Positions 1-8,485 are shown, counted from the stretch's first letter. The stretch is 64,000 bases of DNA from Pseudoalteromonas sp. P1-25 (GCF_001401805.1 NZ_LKDW01000026.1:1-64000); one strand, 5' to 3'. Program-made: numbers and translations. Notes: a model not told the origin generated them from the sequence alone.

Positions 1-159
1 GACGCAAAAGGTAAAAAAGAAGGTAAGTGCGGCGAAGGCAAATGTGGCGGCGACGCAAAAGGTAAAAAAGAAGGTAAGTGCGGCGAAGGGAAATGTGGTG
101 GCGACGCAAAAGGCAAAAAAGAAGGTAAGTGCGGTGAAGGTAAATGTGGTGGCCAATAA
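1..159 (+). CDS. EGKCG-repeat peptide, precursor of an MNIO-modified RiPP (3' end only)
   Basis: The reading frame is open from the window edge to the TAA at 157-159; the start lies outside. The visible 52 residues are three near-identical 17-residue repeats (DAKGKKEGKCGEGKCGG) and a final Gln, giving six EGKCG or GKCG units. The repeats are almost identical at the DNA level (51-bp period), which suggests recent unit duplication. EGKCG motifs are the substrate sequence of HvfA/bufferin-type precursors, whose Cys residues are converted to copper-binding thiooxazole-type heterocycles by a DUF692 MNIO enzyme with a DUF2063 partner. Both partners follow directly. Family precursors normally begin with a signal peptide, which cannot be seen here. 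Function is inferred from motif plus context. Confidence 0.8.
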   Translation, partial: DAKGKKEGKCGEGKCGGDAKGKKEGKCGEGKCGGDAKGKKEGKCGEGKCGGQ

Positions 160-193
160 CAGGCTGATTTAAGTACCTTACTTACGTTATGCT

Positions 194-217
194 AAAAGGG
201 CCAAAAGGCCCTTTTTG
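194..217 (+). terminator. Hairpin with U-tract between the peptide gene and the MNIO gene
   Basis: AAAAGGGCC (194-202) and GGCCCTTTT (207-215) form a 9-bp stem with an AAAA loop, followed by a T-rich run. It sits 35 bp after the precursor stop and just before the next Shine-Dalgarno. A partial terminator here would give much more precursor than enzyme transcript, a common RiPP arrangement; the read-through role is inferred. Confidence 0.75.
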
Positions 218-232
218 TTTTAGGAGATAATG

Positions 233-1090
233 ATGAGAGCAACACAAAACTCAGCATTTGGGATGGTGGGCTTAGGTCTTCGTCGAGAGATGCTCGATGA
301 ACTACTTGCGCATACACCAAAGCAAATTGATTTTATGGAAGTCGCGCCTGAAAACTGGCTTAAGCTGGGAGGACGCTTTAAAAAGCAATTTAAAACCTTA
401 ACAGACGCCAATAATTTTGTTTGCCATGGTTTATCGCTTTCTATCGGGTCGCCTGAACCTCTTGATATTGAATTTGTTAAATCGCTAAAAACGTTTTTTG
501 ATCAGTACAACATTAAACTTTTCAGTGAACACCTAAGCTACTGCTCTGGAAAAGGGCATATGTACGATTTAATGCCAATCCCTTTTACTGAAGAGGCTAT
601 TGCGCACGTTGTACCTCGCATCAAACAAGTGCAAGATATTTTAGAGCGACAAATAGCCATTGAAAATGTCTCTTATTACGCGGCACCTGGCCAGCAGTTA
701 TCTGAGCTTGAATTTACCAATACGATTTTAGAGCAAGCAGATTGTAAACTACTGCTAGATGTGAACAATATTTATGTTAATTCAATTAATCATGGTTACA
801 ATGCTGAGACGTTTTTATTAGGGTTGCCTTCAAAACGTATTGCCTATGGCCACGTAGCTGGGCACTACAATGAAGCCGATGATTTAATTGTTGATACCCA
901 CGGCGCTGATGTTATTGACCCCGTATGGGATCTGCTTGATAAAGCGTACCAAGCGCATGGGGTGTTTCCTACCTTATTGGAGCGTGATTTTAATATCCCA
1001 AGTATAAATACACTTACAAAAGAGCTTGATATTATTCACGATTTACAAAATAAGCAGTTATGCGCATCGTCTTCTCAGCAATTAGCATAA
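233..1090 (+). CDS. MNIO-family (DUF692) peptide-modifying enzyme, HvfB/BufB-like
   Basis: This is a DUF692 multinuclear non-heme iron oxidative enzyme of 285 residues, the usual length. Conserved metal-site segments are all present in order: VAPENW (38-43), HGLSLSIGS (65-73), SEHLSY (98-103), ENVSYY (144-149), DVNNIYVN (176-183), HVAGH (207-211), DTHG (221-224) and LERDFNIP (249-256). Known members oxidise Cys in EGKCG-type precursors to thiooxazole-type rings, acting in the cytoplasm before export. The start at 233 is chosen because AGGAG (222-226) is 6 nt away; the adjacent ATG at 230 is only 3 nt away. It lies between the repeat peptide and the DUF2063 gene, so all three form one biosynthetic unit. 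Confidence 0.9.
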   Translation: MRATQNSAFGMVGLGLRREMLDELLAHTPKQIDFMEVAPENWLKLGGRFKKQFKTLTDANNFVCHGLSLSIGSPEPLDIEFVKSLKTFFDQYNIKLFSEHLSYCSGKGHMYDLMPIPFTEEAIAHVVPRIKQVQDILERQIAIENVSYYAAPGQQLSELEFTNTILEQADCKLLLDVNNIYVNSINHGYNAETFLLGLPSKRIAYGHVAGHYNEADDLIVDTHGADVIDPVWDLLDKAYQAHGVFPTLLERDFNIPSINTLTKELDIIHDLQNKQLCASSSQQLA

Positions 1091-1100
1091 AGGAAAAAAC

Positions 1101-1853
1101 ATGAGCTTTATTGACACTCAAAATGAGTTTATGGCGCACATACGAGAGCCTGAGCATAACCCAAAGCCTAAAGGTATTGAAGATAGACGTATGGCGATTT
1201 ACCGCGACCTATTCTTTAATAATATTGCAGGGTTTATCTCATCTGGGTTTCCGGTGCTTAAAACGTTATACACACAACAGCAATGGCAAAAATTAGTAAG
1301 AGCATTTTTTAGTGAGCATGACTGCAAGTCACCTTATTTTTTAGACATAGCAGGAGAGTTTATTAATTACTTATCGAGCAGTTATACCCTGCAAGAATAC
1401 GATTATGCATTTATGCTGGAGTTGGCACATTACGAGTGGATAGAGCTTGATGTTTCCGTGGCTAATGAAGATACCAGCGAGCAACGCTTAAAAAGTACTG
1501 AACTGACCAGCTCTGCACTTTACTTATCGAGTGTTGCACGTAATTTAAGCTACCAGTATGCGGTTCAACATATCAGCACAGAGTATATACCCAGCACGCC
1601 ATCTGAGCAGCCTAATTACTTTGTTGTATACCGCGATGATAACGATGACGTGCAGTTTTTAGCTACGAATGCAATGACCGCTTTGCTACTTTCAATAATA
1701 GAATCAAATGCGGGCATTGAGTTTGAGAGTGTATGCCAGCAGGTTTTAGTTCATGCGCCTAATTTTAGTGAACAACAAATTGCGCAAGGTGCGTTAAGTA
1801 CGCTTAATGCAATGTCCGAGCGCGGTATTATCGTGACAAAAAATCAACATTAA
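1101..1853 (+). CDS. DUF2063 partner protein of the MNIO enzyme, HvfC/BufC-like
   Basis: This 250-residue protein has the DUF2063 N-terminal pattern: a short helix with FMAHIREP, a basic patch, then RRMAIYRDLFFNNI near residues 29-42, followed by a helical domain and a more variable C-terminal half. In HvfBC and BufBC systems this protein binds the precursor leader and presents it to the MNIO enzyme. It starts 10 bp after the MNIO stop behind an AAAGG Shine-Dalgarno, so the two are translated from one message. The family assignment rests on motif and context; the exact modification is inferred. Confidence 0.85.
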   Translation: MSFIDTQNEFMAHIREPEHNPKPKGIEDRRMAIYRDLFFNNIAGFISSGFPVLKTLYTQQQWQKLVRAFFSEHDCKSPYFLDIAGEFINYLSSSYTLQEYDYAFMLELAHYEWIELDVSVANEDTSEQRLKSTELTSSALYLSSVARNLSYQYAVQHISTEYIPSTPSEQPNYFVVYRDDNDDVQFLATNAMTALLLSIIESNAGIEFESVCQQVLVHAPNFSEQQIAQGALSTLNAMSERGIIVTKNQH

Positions 1854-1924
1854 GGTCTTTATAGATTATTTTACTTCGTCTATCATGGCAGCCTTATTTG
1901 TCGTGCTTAAAAAAGGTTATACCA

Positions 1925-2047
1925 ATGTCAGATGATAAAGACTTTAAAGATCCGTTTAACGCTACTTACTTTATTGCTTTTTTAGCAGTTTTTGTGGGTA
2001 TTGGCTGTTTAAATGCGATTTTAGGCTGGATCACAAGCCTAACTTAA
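1925..2047 (+). CDS. Small single-span membrane protein (40 aa), unknown function
   Basis: An ATG at 1925 preceded by an AAAGG-like sequence opens a 40-codon frame ending in TAA at 2045-2047. The product has a charged N-terminus (MSDDKDFKDPFN) and then one hydrophobic segment of about 20-24 residues containing a Gly and a Cys. The sense of charge before a hydrophobic helix is what real small membrane proteins show. It lies 71 bp downstream of the DUF2063 gene on the same strand and ahead of a hairpin at 2063. I do not recognise a family. It could be an accessory of the peptide system or an unrelated gene. Confidence 0.55.
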   Translation: MSDDKDFKDPFNATYFIAFLAVFVGIGCLNAILGWITSLT

Positions 2048-2062
2048 AGCTCCTAGCTCTAT

Positions 2063-2095
2063 TAAGGCTGTTGTTTTTATCAGCCTTACGCTTCT
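2063..2095 (+). terminator. Hairpin, possible terminator after the small membrane protein gene
   Basis: TAAGGCTG (2063-2070) pairs with CAGCCTTA (2081-2088) across a 10-nt T-rich loop; a pyrimidine-rich but not pure T run follows. It is a plausible weak terminator before apt. Confidence 0.45.
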
Positions 2096-2219
2096 TTTCT
2101 TCCTCCACTCGTATAATTTTCAAACCACCTCGGTATTAATAACAGCAAACTCGCATTTTAACGTCAGTTAAGGTTATAATCAGCTGCTTTGAAATATAAA
2201 CTATTGAGCAATTAAACTT

Positions 2220-2765
2220 ATGACTCAAGTAACACCCGCTATTATTAAAAACAGTATCGCAACCATTGCCGACTATCCTAAACCAGGCATTATGTTTCGT
2301 GATGTAACAACACTAATGGCAAATCCAGAAGCCTTTAAAGCAACAATCGATGCTTTTATAAACGAATATAAAAACCAAGGCTTTACAAAAATTATTGGAA
2401 CAGAATCTCGCGGCTTTATTTTTGGTGCGCCGCTATCATACGCGTTAGGGATCCCTTTTATTCCTGTTCGTAAGCCAGGCAAGCTACCACGCGAAGTGAT
2501 TCGCCAAGATTACCTACTTGAATACGGCGAAGACACATTAGAGCTTCATGTTGATGCGATTGTCCCAGGCGACAAAGTATTATTAGTGGATGATTTATTA
2601 GCTACCGGTGGCACAATTGAAGCCACAGCAAAGCTAGTTGCAAAATTAGGTGGCAAGGCCACTGATGCTGCGTTTGTTGTTTCATTACCAGAGCTTGGTG
2701 GTGAGCAGCGTGTAGAAAAAATGGGTATTAAAATCTTAAAACTTGTTGAGTTTGAAGGCGAGTAA
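2220..2765 (+). CDS. apt: Adenine phosphoribosyltransferase
   Basis: Converts adenine and PRPP to AMP in the cytoplasmic purine salvage pathway. The 181-residue length is normal. Visible signatures are PGIMFRDVT near residues 22-30, the SRGFIFG stretch near 64-70, and the PRPP-binding loop [13 protein letters not shown] near 120-132. It stands immediately upstream of dnaX, with only 3 nt between its stop and the dnaX ATG, the same apt-dnaX-ybaB-recR order as in E. coli, so co-transcription is likely. Confidence 0.97.
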   Translation: MTQVTPAIIKNSIATIADYPKPGIMFRDVTTLMANPEAFKATIDAFINEYKNQGFTKIIGTESRGFIFGAPLSYALGIPFIPVRKPGKLPREVIRQDYLLEYGEDTLELHVDAIVPGDKVLLVDDLLATGGTIEATAKLVAKLGGKATDAAFVVSLPELGGEQRVEKMGIKILKLVEFEGE

Positions 2766-2768
2766 TTG

Positions 2769-5231
2769 ATGAGTTATCAGGTTCTAGCTAGAAAGTGGCG
2801 TCCGCAAACCTTTCATGAATTGGTTGGCCAGTCCCATGTAAAGCAAGCGCTTGTTAATGCGCTTACGCAAAATAGACTGCATCACGCTTATTTATTCACT
2901 GGAACCCGTGGAGTGGGTAAAACAACCATTGCACGCATTTTTGCTAAAAGCTTAAATTGTGATGAGGGTATATCGGCATCTCCTTGTGGGCAATGTAGTA
3001 GTTGTACTGATATAGAAGCAGGGCGCTACATTGACTTACTTGAAATTGATGCCGCTTCTCGCACAAAAGTAGAAGATACTCGTGAAATTCTTGATAACGT
3101 TCAATATGCCCCCACGCGTGGACGTTATAAAGTATACCTAATAGATGAAGTACACATGCTCTCAAAGCATAGCTTTAACGCGTTATTAAAAACGTTAGAA
3201 GAGCCGCCAGAGCATGTGAAATTTTTACTGGCAACCACCGATCCGCAAAAGTTACCTGTTACCATTTTATCGCGCTGTTTACAGTTTAACTTAAATGCAC
3301 TTTCGCAAAGCGAAATTAAAACTCAGCTTGAGCATGTACTTACTCAAGAGCAACTAAACTTTGATAAAGATGCGCTAAGTATTATTGCAAAAGCCGCCGA
3401 TGGCAGTATGCGAGACGCCTTAAGCTTAACAGATCAAGCTATTGCGCAAACCAACGGCGACATAAACAACCAAGCCGTGCAAGCCATGCTTGGTTTAATG
3501 GACACACATTATAGCCAAAGTTTGCTTGCTGCTTTGTTAGCACAAGACGGTGGTGCACTCATGGGTGAAATAGCCCAAGTAGCGAGCCGAAACCCTAACT
3601 ATATTGCACTACTTGATGATTTAATTGCATTAACTCACCTTATTCAGTTAACTCAACTGGTCCCGCAAGCAGCGCAACTTGATGATAAAAACGCCGATTA
3701 TATTAGCCATGTTGCACAGCACACTCAGGCTCAACAAATACAGGTGTATTATCAGTTACTATTAAATGGTAAAAAAGACTTACAATGGGCACCAGAGCCT
3801 CGTTTAGGCTTTGAAATGATAATGCTACGTTTATTAGCATTTGAGTCCGCAGGTACAACACCTGCTCAATCGCTTCCTGGGGCAAGCAACACACAAAGTG
3901 CAGCAACGCCTGCGCCTACCAATAGTAAAGGCCGTGCCGATGCGCTGCGTGATATATTAAATAAAAATAAAACGCCATCGCAAAACGAAACCCCAGCTGC
4001 GCAACCAATGGTTGAGCATAGCCAAAGCACAGCACAAAGTCAAACAACTGATGAACCAGTAGCGCACCCGCCCACAGAGCAGCTAACACGCTCGCCAAGT
4101 GAGCAACACAGCAACAGCGTAACACCTGCGGCTCAAAGTCCCCAAAACGATATGCCGAGCCCTGTGCAGCAAAATGAACACATTGCTAAGAATGACGAGG
4201 CCGCTGAGCGTCAAAGTGAAGACGATGCATATTTGCAACACAGTAATATGGAGCAAAGCTTAGCTGCACAATTTGACGATGTTATGAGCAGTGCTGTAGA
4301 TCAAGGTTATAACCCGGCACCTGTAGCGCCACATACACAATCCGCCGCTGAAAACGCCAATACTAAAGATAGCAGTGTGCGTGAACAAGAAGCTCAAGCA
4401 CAATCAGCTATTGCGCGAATTTTACGTGATAGAAATATATCGGGGGCAGGCAGGCTTTCAGGGGAAAGTGTAAATACCACTGAGCATGCGCAAACACCAA
4501 AAGCGTCTGATCAAGCAGCGCCATTCATTGAAGAAACGCCACACAATACACGCTCGCAAGCGAGTGAGTCACAAAATGATTCACCGCCATGGCATGACCA
4601 CGCGCAAGGTGACAGCGAAAAAAAGCCAGCGCTCCCAGTAACAGGGAGCCTAACGCCGGCTGAGCCAGTAACGCAAAGCCAACCAGTGCGTAAGGTTGAT
4701 TTTAAAGAAAAGCATCAAACAATTACTGAAAACTTAGCCCCTGAGCTGCTTGAGCAAATTAACCCACAAAAAAAGCCAGAGGTAATAGAGCAAGAGCCTG
4801 CTATACCGGTTCCAGATGATTTTCAAAGTCCAATTAGCGAGATTAAATTTGCGCATCAGCAAGATGAGTGGGCTTATTTAATTAAGCGTATGGGGCTAGG
4901 TGGGCGAATGCGTCAATTTGCATTACACTCGATTTTTACCAAGCAAGGCGACAGTTTGCATATTGACGTGGATGAATCTCAAAAACACTTAGATACGCCC
5001 ATGCTTAGGCAAAAGCTCGATGCAGCGTTATCAAGCATTTACGGACATAACGTATCGCTAAATATTAACTTTGCCAAAGGGGTGATTGACTCGCCTTATT
5101 TAATTCAGCAAAAAATTGATGCTGGGCGGCATCAGCAAGCTATTGATGTGATCACATCAGATGAAAACATAGTACAATTTCAGCAGCTATTTAGCGCCGA
5201 AATTGACGAAAACAGTATTCAGGCATTGTAA
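2769..5231 (+). CDS. dnaX: DNA polymerase III tau subunit (gamma by predicted frameshift)
   Basis: Clamp-loader ATPase that also ties the polymerase core and helicase together. The N-terminus MSYQVLARKWRPQTF is the standard DnaX start, so the ATG at 2769 is used rather than the TTG at 2766. Walker A is GTRGVGKT (45-52), four zinc-binding Cys are at 64, 73, 76 and 79, and Walker B is YLIDEVH (123-129). Domains I-III end near residue 370. A long Gln/Ala/Ser-rich linker of about 300 residues follows, then the conserved C-terminal domain (about 680-820) that contacts the polymerase. The protein is 820 residues, longer than E. coli tau (643) because of the linker. A frameshift signal at codons 617-619 would yield a 631-residue gamma-like form. 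Confidence 0.97.
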   Translation: MSYQVLARKWRPQTFHELVGQSHVKQALVNALTQNRLHHAYLFTGTRGVGKTTIARIFAKSLNCDEGISASPCGQCSSCTDIEAGRYIDLLEIDAASRTKVEDTREILDNVQYAPTRGRYKVYLIDEVHMLSKHSFNALLKTLEEPPEHVKFLLATTDPQKLPVTILSRCLQFNLNALSQSEIKTQLEHVLTQEQLNFDKDALSIIAKAADGSMRDALSLTDQAIAQTNGDINNQAVQAMLGLMDTHYSQSLLAALLAQDGGALMGEIAQVASRNPNYIALLDDLIALTHLIQLTQLVPQAAQLDDKNADYISHVAQHTQAQQIQVYYQLLLNGKKDLQWAPEPRLGFEMIMLRLLAFESAGTTPAQSLPGASNTQSAATPAPTNSKGRADALRDILNKNKTPSQNETPAAQPMVEHSQSTAQSQTTDEPVAHPPTEQLTRSPSEQHSNSVTPAAQSPQNDMPSPVQQNEHIAKNDEAAERQSEDDAYLQHSNMEQSLAAQFDDVMSSAVDQGYNPAPVAPHTQSAAENANTKDSSVREQEAQAQSAIARILRDRNISGAGRLSGESVNTTEHAQTPKASDQAAPFIEETPHNTRSQASESQNDSPPWHDHAQGDSEKKPALPVTGSLTPAEPVTQSQPVRKVDFKEKHQTITENLAPELLEQINPQKKPEVIEQEPAIPVPDDFQSPISEIKFAHQQDEWAYLIKRMGLGGRMRQFALHSIFTKQGDSLHIDVDESQKHLDTPMLRQKLDAALSSIYGHNVSLNINFAKGVIDSPYLIQQKIDAGRHQQAIDVITSDENIVQFQQLFSAEIDENSIQAL
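4606..4663 (+). promoter_or_regulatory. Programmed -1 ribosomal frameshift signal in dnaX
   Basis: Three elements known from E. coli dnaX occur together. An internal Shine-Dalgarno-like AAGGTGA is at 4606-4612. The slippery heptamer A AAA AAG is at 4619-4625 and in the correct phase (zero frame GAA AAA AAG). After a 5-nt spacer a 6-bp stem GCTCCC (4631-4636)/GGGAGC (4644-4649) with a 7-nt loop follows. In the -1 frame translation continues for 12 codons from 4625 and stops at TGA 4661-4663. The product loses the C-terminal polymerase-binding domain, as gamma does. The elements are seen directly; frameshifting is inferred. Confidence 0.8.
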
Positions 5232-5290
5232 TTAAATACAATCGCCCTTATCTTCATGACAACTAGAGTTTAAAAGAAAGAGAGAAAATT

Positions 5291-5617
5291 ATGTTTAAAG
5301 GTGGAATGGGTAACATGATGAAGCAAGCGCAGCAAATGCAAGAGCGCATGCAAAAAGCCCAAGACGAAATCGCAACAATGGAAGTTGTTGGCGAAGCCGG
5401 CGCAGGCCTTGTAAAAGTAACCATGCTTGGTAATCATAACGTGCGTCGTGTTGAGCTTGATGATAGCCTGATGGAAGATGACAAAGACATGATTGAAGAT
5501 TTACTTGCAGCAGCATGTAATGATGCTGTTCGTCGCGTTGCTGACGAAACGCAAGAGCGTATGAGTAAAGTTACTGGCGGTATGCAATTACCACCAGGTA
5601 TGAAAATGCCGTTCTAA
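5291..5617 (+). CDS. ybaB: YbaB/EbfC family nucleoid-associated protein
   Basis: A 108-residue DNA-binding protein of the YbaB/EbfC family, which forms dimers shaped like tweezers and coats DNA. The Met- and Gln-rich start ([20 protein letters not shown]), the [19 protein letters not shown] strand region and a Pro-Met-rich tail are typical. It lies 59 bp after dnaX and 5 bp before recR, the conserved order. A GA-rich stretch just before 5291 serves as ribosome binding site. Confidence 0.96.
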   Translation: MFKGGMGNMMKQAQQMQERMQKAQDEIATMEVVGEAGAGLVKVTMLGNHNVRRVELDDSLMEDDKDMIEDLLAAACNDAVRRVADETQERMSKVTGGMQLPPGMKMPF

Positions 5618-5622
5618 TAAAT

Positions 5623-6231
5623 ATGCAACTTTCAGATAGTTTAACACAGCTTATAGAAGCGCTACGTTGCCAACCGGGTATAGGCCCTAAGTCTGCTCAG
5701 CGCATTGCATTTCATTTACTGGAACGCGACCGTAAAGGCGGGACCCAACTTGGTAACGCATTAACCAAAGCCATGTCTGCGGTTGGGCATTGTCAGTCGT
5801 GTCGCACCTTTACTGAGCAAGCTCAGTGTGATATTTGCTTAAGCACAAAACGCCAAGACAGTGGCGTGCTCTGCGTTGTTGAGTCGCCTACCGATGTGTT
5901 GGCTATAGAGCAAACAGGCCAATATCTTGGTTTGTACTTTGTATTGATGGGGCATTTATCGCCGATTGACGGGATTGGCCCCAAAGAAATTGGCTTAGAT
6001 ATACTTGAACAAAAGCTCTCGCATGGTGCAATTAACGAAGTGATTTTAGCTACCAACCCCACCGTTGAGGGTGAAACCACTGCACATTATATTGCCCAAC
6101 TTTGCCATAAATATAAAGTTGGCGCTTCGCGTATAGCGCATGGTATCCCTGTGGGTGGCGAACTTGATTTAGTGGATGGCACAACGTTAATGCACGCATT
6201 TAGCGGCCGACGAGCGGTTGTGCAGGACTAG
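5623..6231 (+). CDS. recR: Recombination mediator protein RecR
   Basis: Works with RecF and RecO in loading RecA on gapped DNA. The 202-residue protein has the helix-hairpin-helix region ([20 protein letters not shown]), the C4 zinc finger with CQSC and CDIC around residues 57-72, and the C-terminal Toprim domain with ATNPTVEGE. It starts 5 bp after ybaB and ends the operon; a terminator follows at 6254. Confidence 0.97.
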   Translation: MQLSDSLTQLIEALRCQPGIGPKSAQRIAFHLLERDRKGGTQLGNALTKAMSAVGHCQSCRTFTEQAQCDICLSTKRQDSGVLCVVESPTDVLAIEQTGQYLGLYFVLMGHLSPIDGIGPKEIGLDILEQKLSHGAINEVILATNPTVEGETTAHYIAQLCHKYKVGASRIAHGIPVGGELDLVDGTTLMHAFSGRRAVVQD

Positions 6232-6253
6232 CATCACTATCTGAAATTGTTTT

Positions 6254-6287
6254 AAAAGCCTACATAGTAAAATATGTAGGCTTTTTT
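6254..6287 (+). terminator. Rho-independent terminator after recR
   Basis: AAAAGCCTACATA (6254-6266) pairs with TATGTAGGCTTTT (6273-6285) around a 6-nt loop, followed by more T. This is a strong 13-bp stem closing the apt-dnaX-ybaB-recR unit. Confidence 0.9.
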
Positions 6288-6505
6288 GTGTTTGCTCTTT
6301 TAATACCGTATAACGTGTGTGAGCTTAGCAGTAATCATATTTATTAATAAATGAGTTAAACTTGGCGTTGTTATGTTATAAATTATTGACTAACAACAAC
6401 TAAATAGCGTGATTGTTGCACGGCACTTGCGCCCTAAAAGGCCACTCAAGTGGGCGAGTTGATATAAGCAAACATCAGGAATTTATCTGATTAGTAAGGA
6501 GTACT

Positions 6506-8410
6506 ATGCAAAATAATAAACACGGGAATAAAGACGGTTTGCTCAGCAGTAAGCGTTTTTTACCGCTATTTGTAACGCAGTTTTTATCGGCTATGAATGA
6601 TAATGTGTATAAGCAATCTGTGCTTATATTATTGGTGTTTCAAGCTACAACCCTAGGCGATGGTGCGCTATATTCAAACCTTGCAGCGGGCTTATTTATA
6701 TTACCGTTCTTTTTATTTTCTGGGATGGCGGGGCAACTGGCCGAAAAAACAGAAAAATCAAAGCTCATACGGCTTGTTAAATTTTGCGAAATACCAATTA
6801 TGGTTATTGGCGCGGCTTCTATTTTTACGCAATATGTGTGGCTAATGCTTACAACCGTGTTTTTTATGGGGCTGCAAAGTACCTTTTTTGGCCCACTCAA
6901 GTATTCTATTTTACCGCAGCACGTTGCACCCAACGAACTAACAAAAGCCAATGGCTTAGTTGAGTCTGCCACGTTTGTAGCCATTTTATTGGGCACTATT
7001 TTTGGCACCTATTTTATTACCCAAACAACAGGCCCAACGGTAATCAGCATCGCGGTATTAGTATTAGCTGTACTTGGCTTTTTAAGTAGCCGGTTTATTC
7101 CTATTAGTGAAGCGAACGATGCAAACTTGCGCTTTACCTATAATATTTTTACTTCCACTAAAGATGTATTTAAAGCGCTTAATGCTCAAACAGAATCGGT
7201 TGGTAAATCGGTGTTGGGTATAAGCTGGTTTTGGCTAATAGGTGCGGTTATTTTAACGGCATTACCTAATTACGTTAAGCATGTAATGGGTGGCGATGAG
7301 CTCGTTGTAACTAGTGCGCTGGTGGTGTTTTCGCTAAGCATTGCCGTGGGGTCTTTGTTGTGTGAAAAGCTCTCACGCTCACGTATTGAGCTGGGAATTG
7401 TACCTTTTGGCGCTATTTTAATAACGTTATTTTTGTATTTTTTAAGCCAAGAGCCGGCTATTAGTGAATATATCGCGCCCTCTGAAAATTTATTAACACT
7501 AAAGCAAGTGCTCAATACGGGCGATATGATATGGCATTTTGTTTGGATGGCAGGTATTGGTATTGCATCTGGTTTTTATACTGTGCCGCTGTATGCGCTT
7601 ATTCAGCAGCGTACCGAGGAGGCAAGTCGTTCGCGAGTGATTGCTGCTAATAATGTGCTTAATGCGCTCTTTATGGTTGGCAGTGCCATATTAAGTATTG
7701 TAACGCTCTCTGTTTTACAGTGGCATATTTCGTCGTTACTATTACTTTTAGCGGGGCTTAATTTACTTATTTCTATTTATATTTACACTAAGGTGCCGGA
7801 ATTTTTCTTGCGCTTTGTGATCTATATTTTAGCCATATGCATGTATCGTGTGCGCACAAAAGGACATGAAAATATTCCAAACGAAGGCGCAGCCGTTATT
7901 GTAGCTAACCATGTTAGCTTTGTAGATTGGATGTTTATTTTAGCCACTTCGCCAAGGCCTATACGCTTTATGGTGTTTGCGCCCATTTATCATTCAAAAG
8001 CACTGCATTGGTTATTTAAAATGGCAAAAGCTATTCCAATTGATAGCGAAAAAGCTAACCCAAAAGCGTTTGCAAAAGCATTTGATGAGGTTGCCGCAGC
8101 GCTTGAACGTGGTGAATTGGTGGGGATCTTTCCTGAAGGAAAACTTACCAGTAACGGTGAAATGGACATGTTTAGGCGTGGCATTGAGCGTATAATAGCG
8201 CGTACACCAGTGCCTGTTGTGCCCGTTCACTTAGGTGGCTTGTGGGGCAGTATGTTTAGCCGTAAAGCCAAATGGCAACTACCACGCCTTAAATGGTCAT
8301 TAGTATCGGTGAGTGTGGGAGAGCCAATTGACGCAGAGCAGGTAAGCGCTAATTATTTACACGAACAAGTCAGCGCTTTAAAAGCCCAGTACGCTAAAAA
8401 CACACCGTAA
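6506..8410 (+). CDS. Fused MFS lysophospholipid transporter (LplT-like) and PlsC-type acyltransferase
   Basis: A 634-residue inner-membrane fusion. Residues 1 to about 430 form an LplT-like MFS domain with 11-12 hydrophobic segments and the start RFLPLFVTQFLSAMNDNVYK typical of that family. Residues about 440-634 are a PlsC/LPLAT acyltransferase with the catalytic NHVSFVDW (HX4D, H469) and FPEGKLT (542-548). By analogy with LplT and Aas it would flip lysophospholipids inward and re-acylate them. E. coli Aas carries an additional AMP-binding acyl-ACP synthetase domain, which is absent here, so the acyl donor must come from elsewhere. The gene stands alone between two terminators. AGGAG lies before the ATG. 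Confidence 0.88.
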   Translation: MQNNKHGNKDGLLSSKRFLPLFVTQFLSAMNDNVYKQSVLILLVFQATTLGDGALYSNLAAGLFILPFFLFSGMAGQLAEKTEKSKLIRLVKFCEIPIMVIGAASIFTQYVWLMLTTVFFMGLQSTFFGPLKYSILPQHVAPNELTKANGLVESATFVAILLGTIFGTYFITQTTGPTVISIAVLVLAVLGFLSSRFIPISEANDANLRFTYNIFTSTKDVFKALNAQTESVGKSVLGISWFWLIGAVILTALPNYVKHVMGGDELVVTSALVVFSLSIAVGSLLCEKLSRSRIELGIVPFGAILITLFLYFLSQEPAISEYIAPSENLLTLKQVLNTGDMIWHFVWMAGIGIASGFYTVPLYALIQQRTEEASRSRVIAANNVLNALFMVGSAILSIVTLSVLQWHISSLLLLLAGLNLLISIYIYTKVPEFFLRFVIYILAICMYRVRTKGHENIPNEGAAVIVANHVSFVDWMFILATSPRPIRFMVFAPIYHSKALHWLFKMAKAIPIDSEKANPKAFAKAFDEVAAALERGELVGIFPEGKLTSNGEMDMFRRGIERIIARTPVPVVPVHLGGLWGSMFSRKAKWQLPRLKWSLVSVSVGEPIDAEQVSANYLHEQVSALKAQYAKNTP

Positions 8411-8422
8411 TTTAACCCCAGC

Positions 8423-8448
8423 AGCCACATTTATATGTGGCTTTTTAT
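8423..8448 (+). terminator. Terminator after the transporter-acyltransferase gene
   Basis: AGCCACAT (8423-8430) pairs with ATGTGGCT (8435-8442), loop TTAT, followed by a T run. It lies 13 bp after the stop codon. Confidence 0.85.
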
Positions 8449-8485
8449 TTATATAAGTGCAAATGCTGCTTTTTTAAATTTTTCC

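Noticed and set aside
1-156. Direct 51-bp repeats resembling a repeat array (CRISPR or satellite)
   Set aside because: There are no spacers; the repeats are in frame and encode EGKCG peptide units.
3768-3775. Another A-rich run in dnaX as a frameshift site
   Set aside because: The phase is GGT AAA AAA GAC, which lacks a proper A AAA AAG heptamer, and no downstream stem is near.
6363-6430. Possible further copy of the palindromic element before 6506
   Set aside because: Only a short internal motif (AACTAAATAGCGTGAT) is shared; no CCAAT ends or TA flanks can be placed.
6640-7008. A 122-codon open frame opposite the transporter-acyltransferase gene
   Set aside because: It lies wholly antisense to a well-conserved protein and has no ribosome site or family resemblance.
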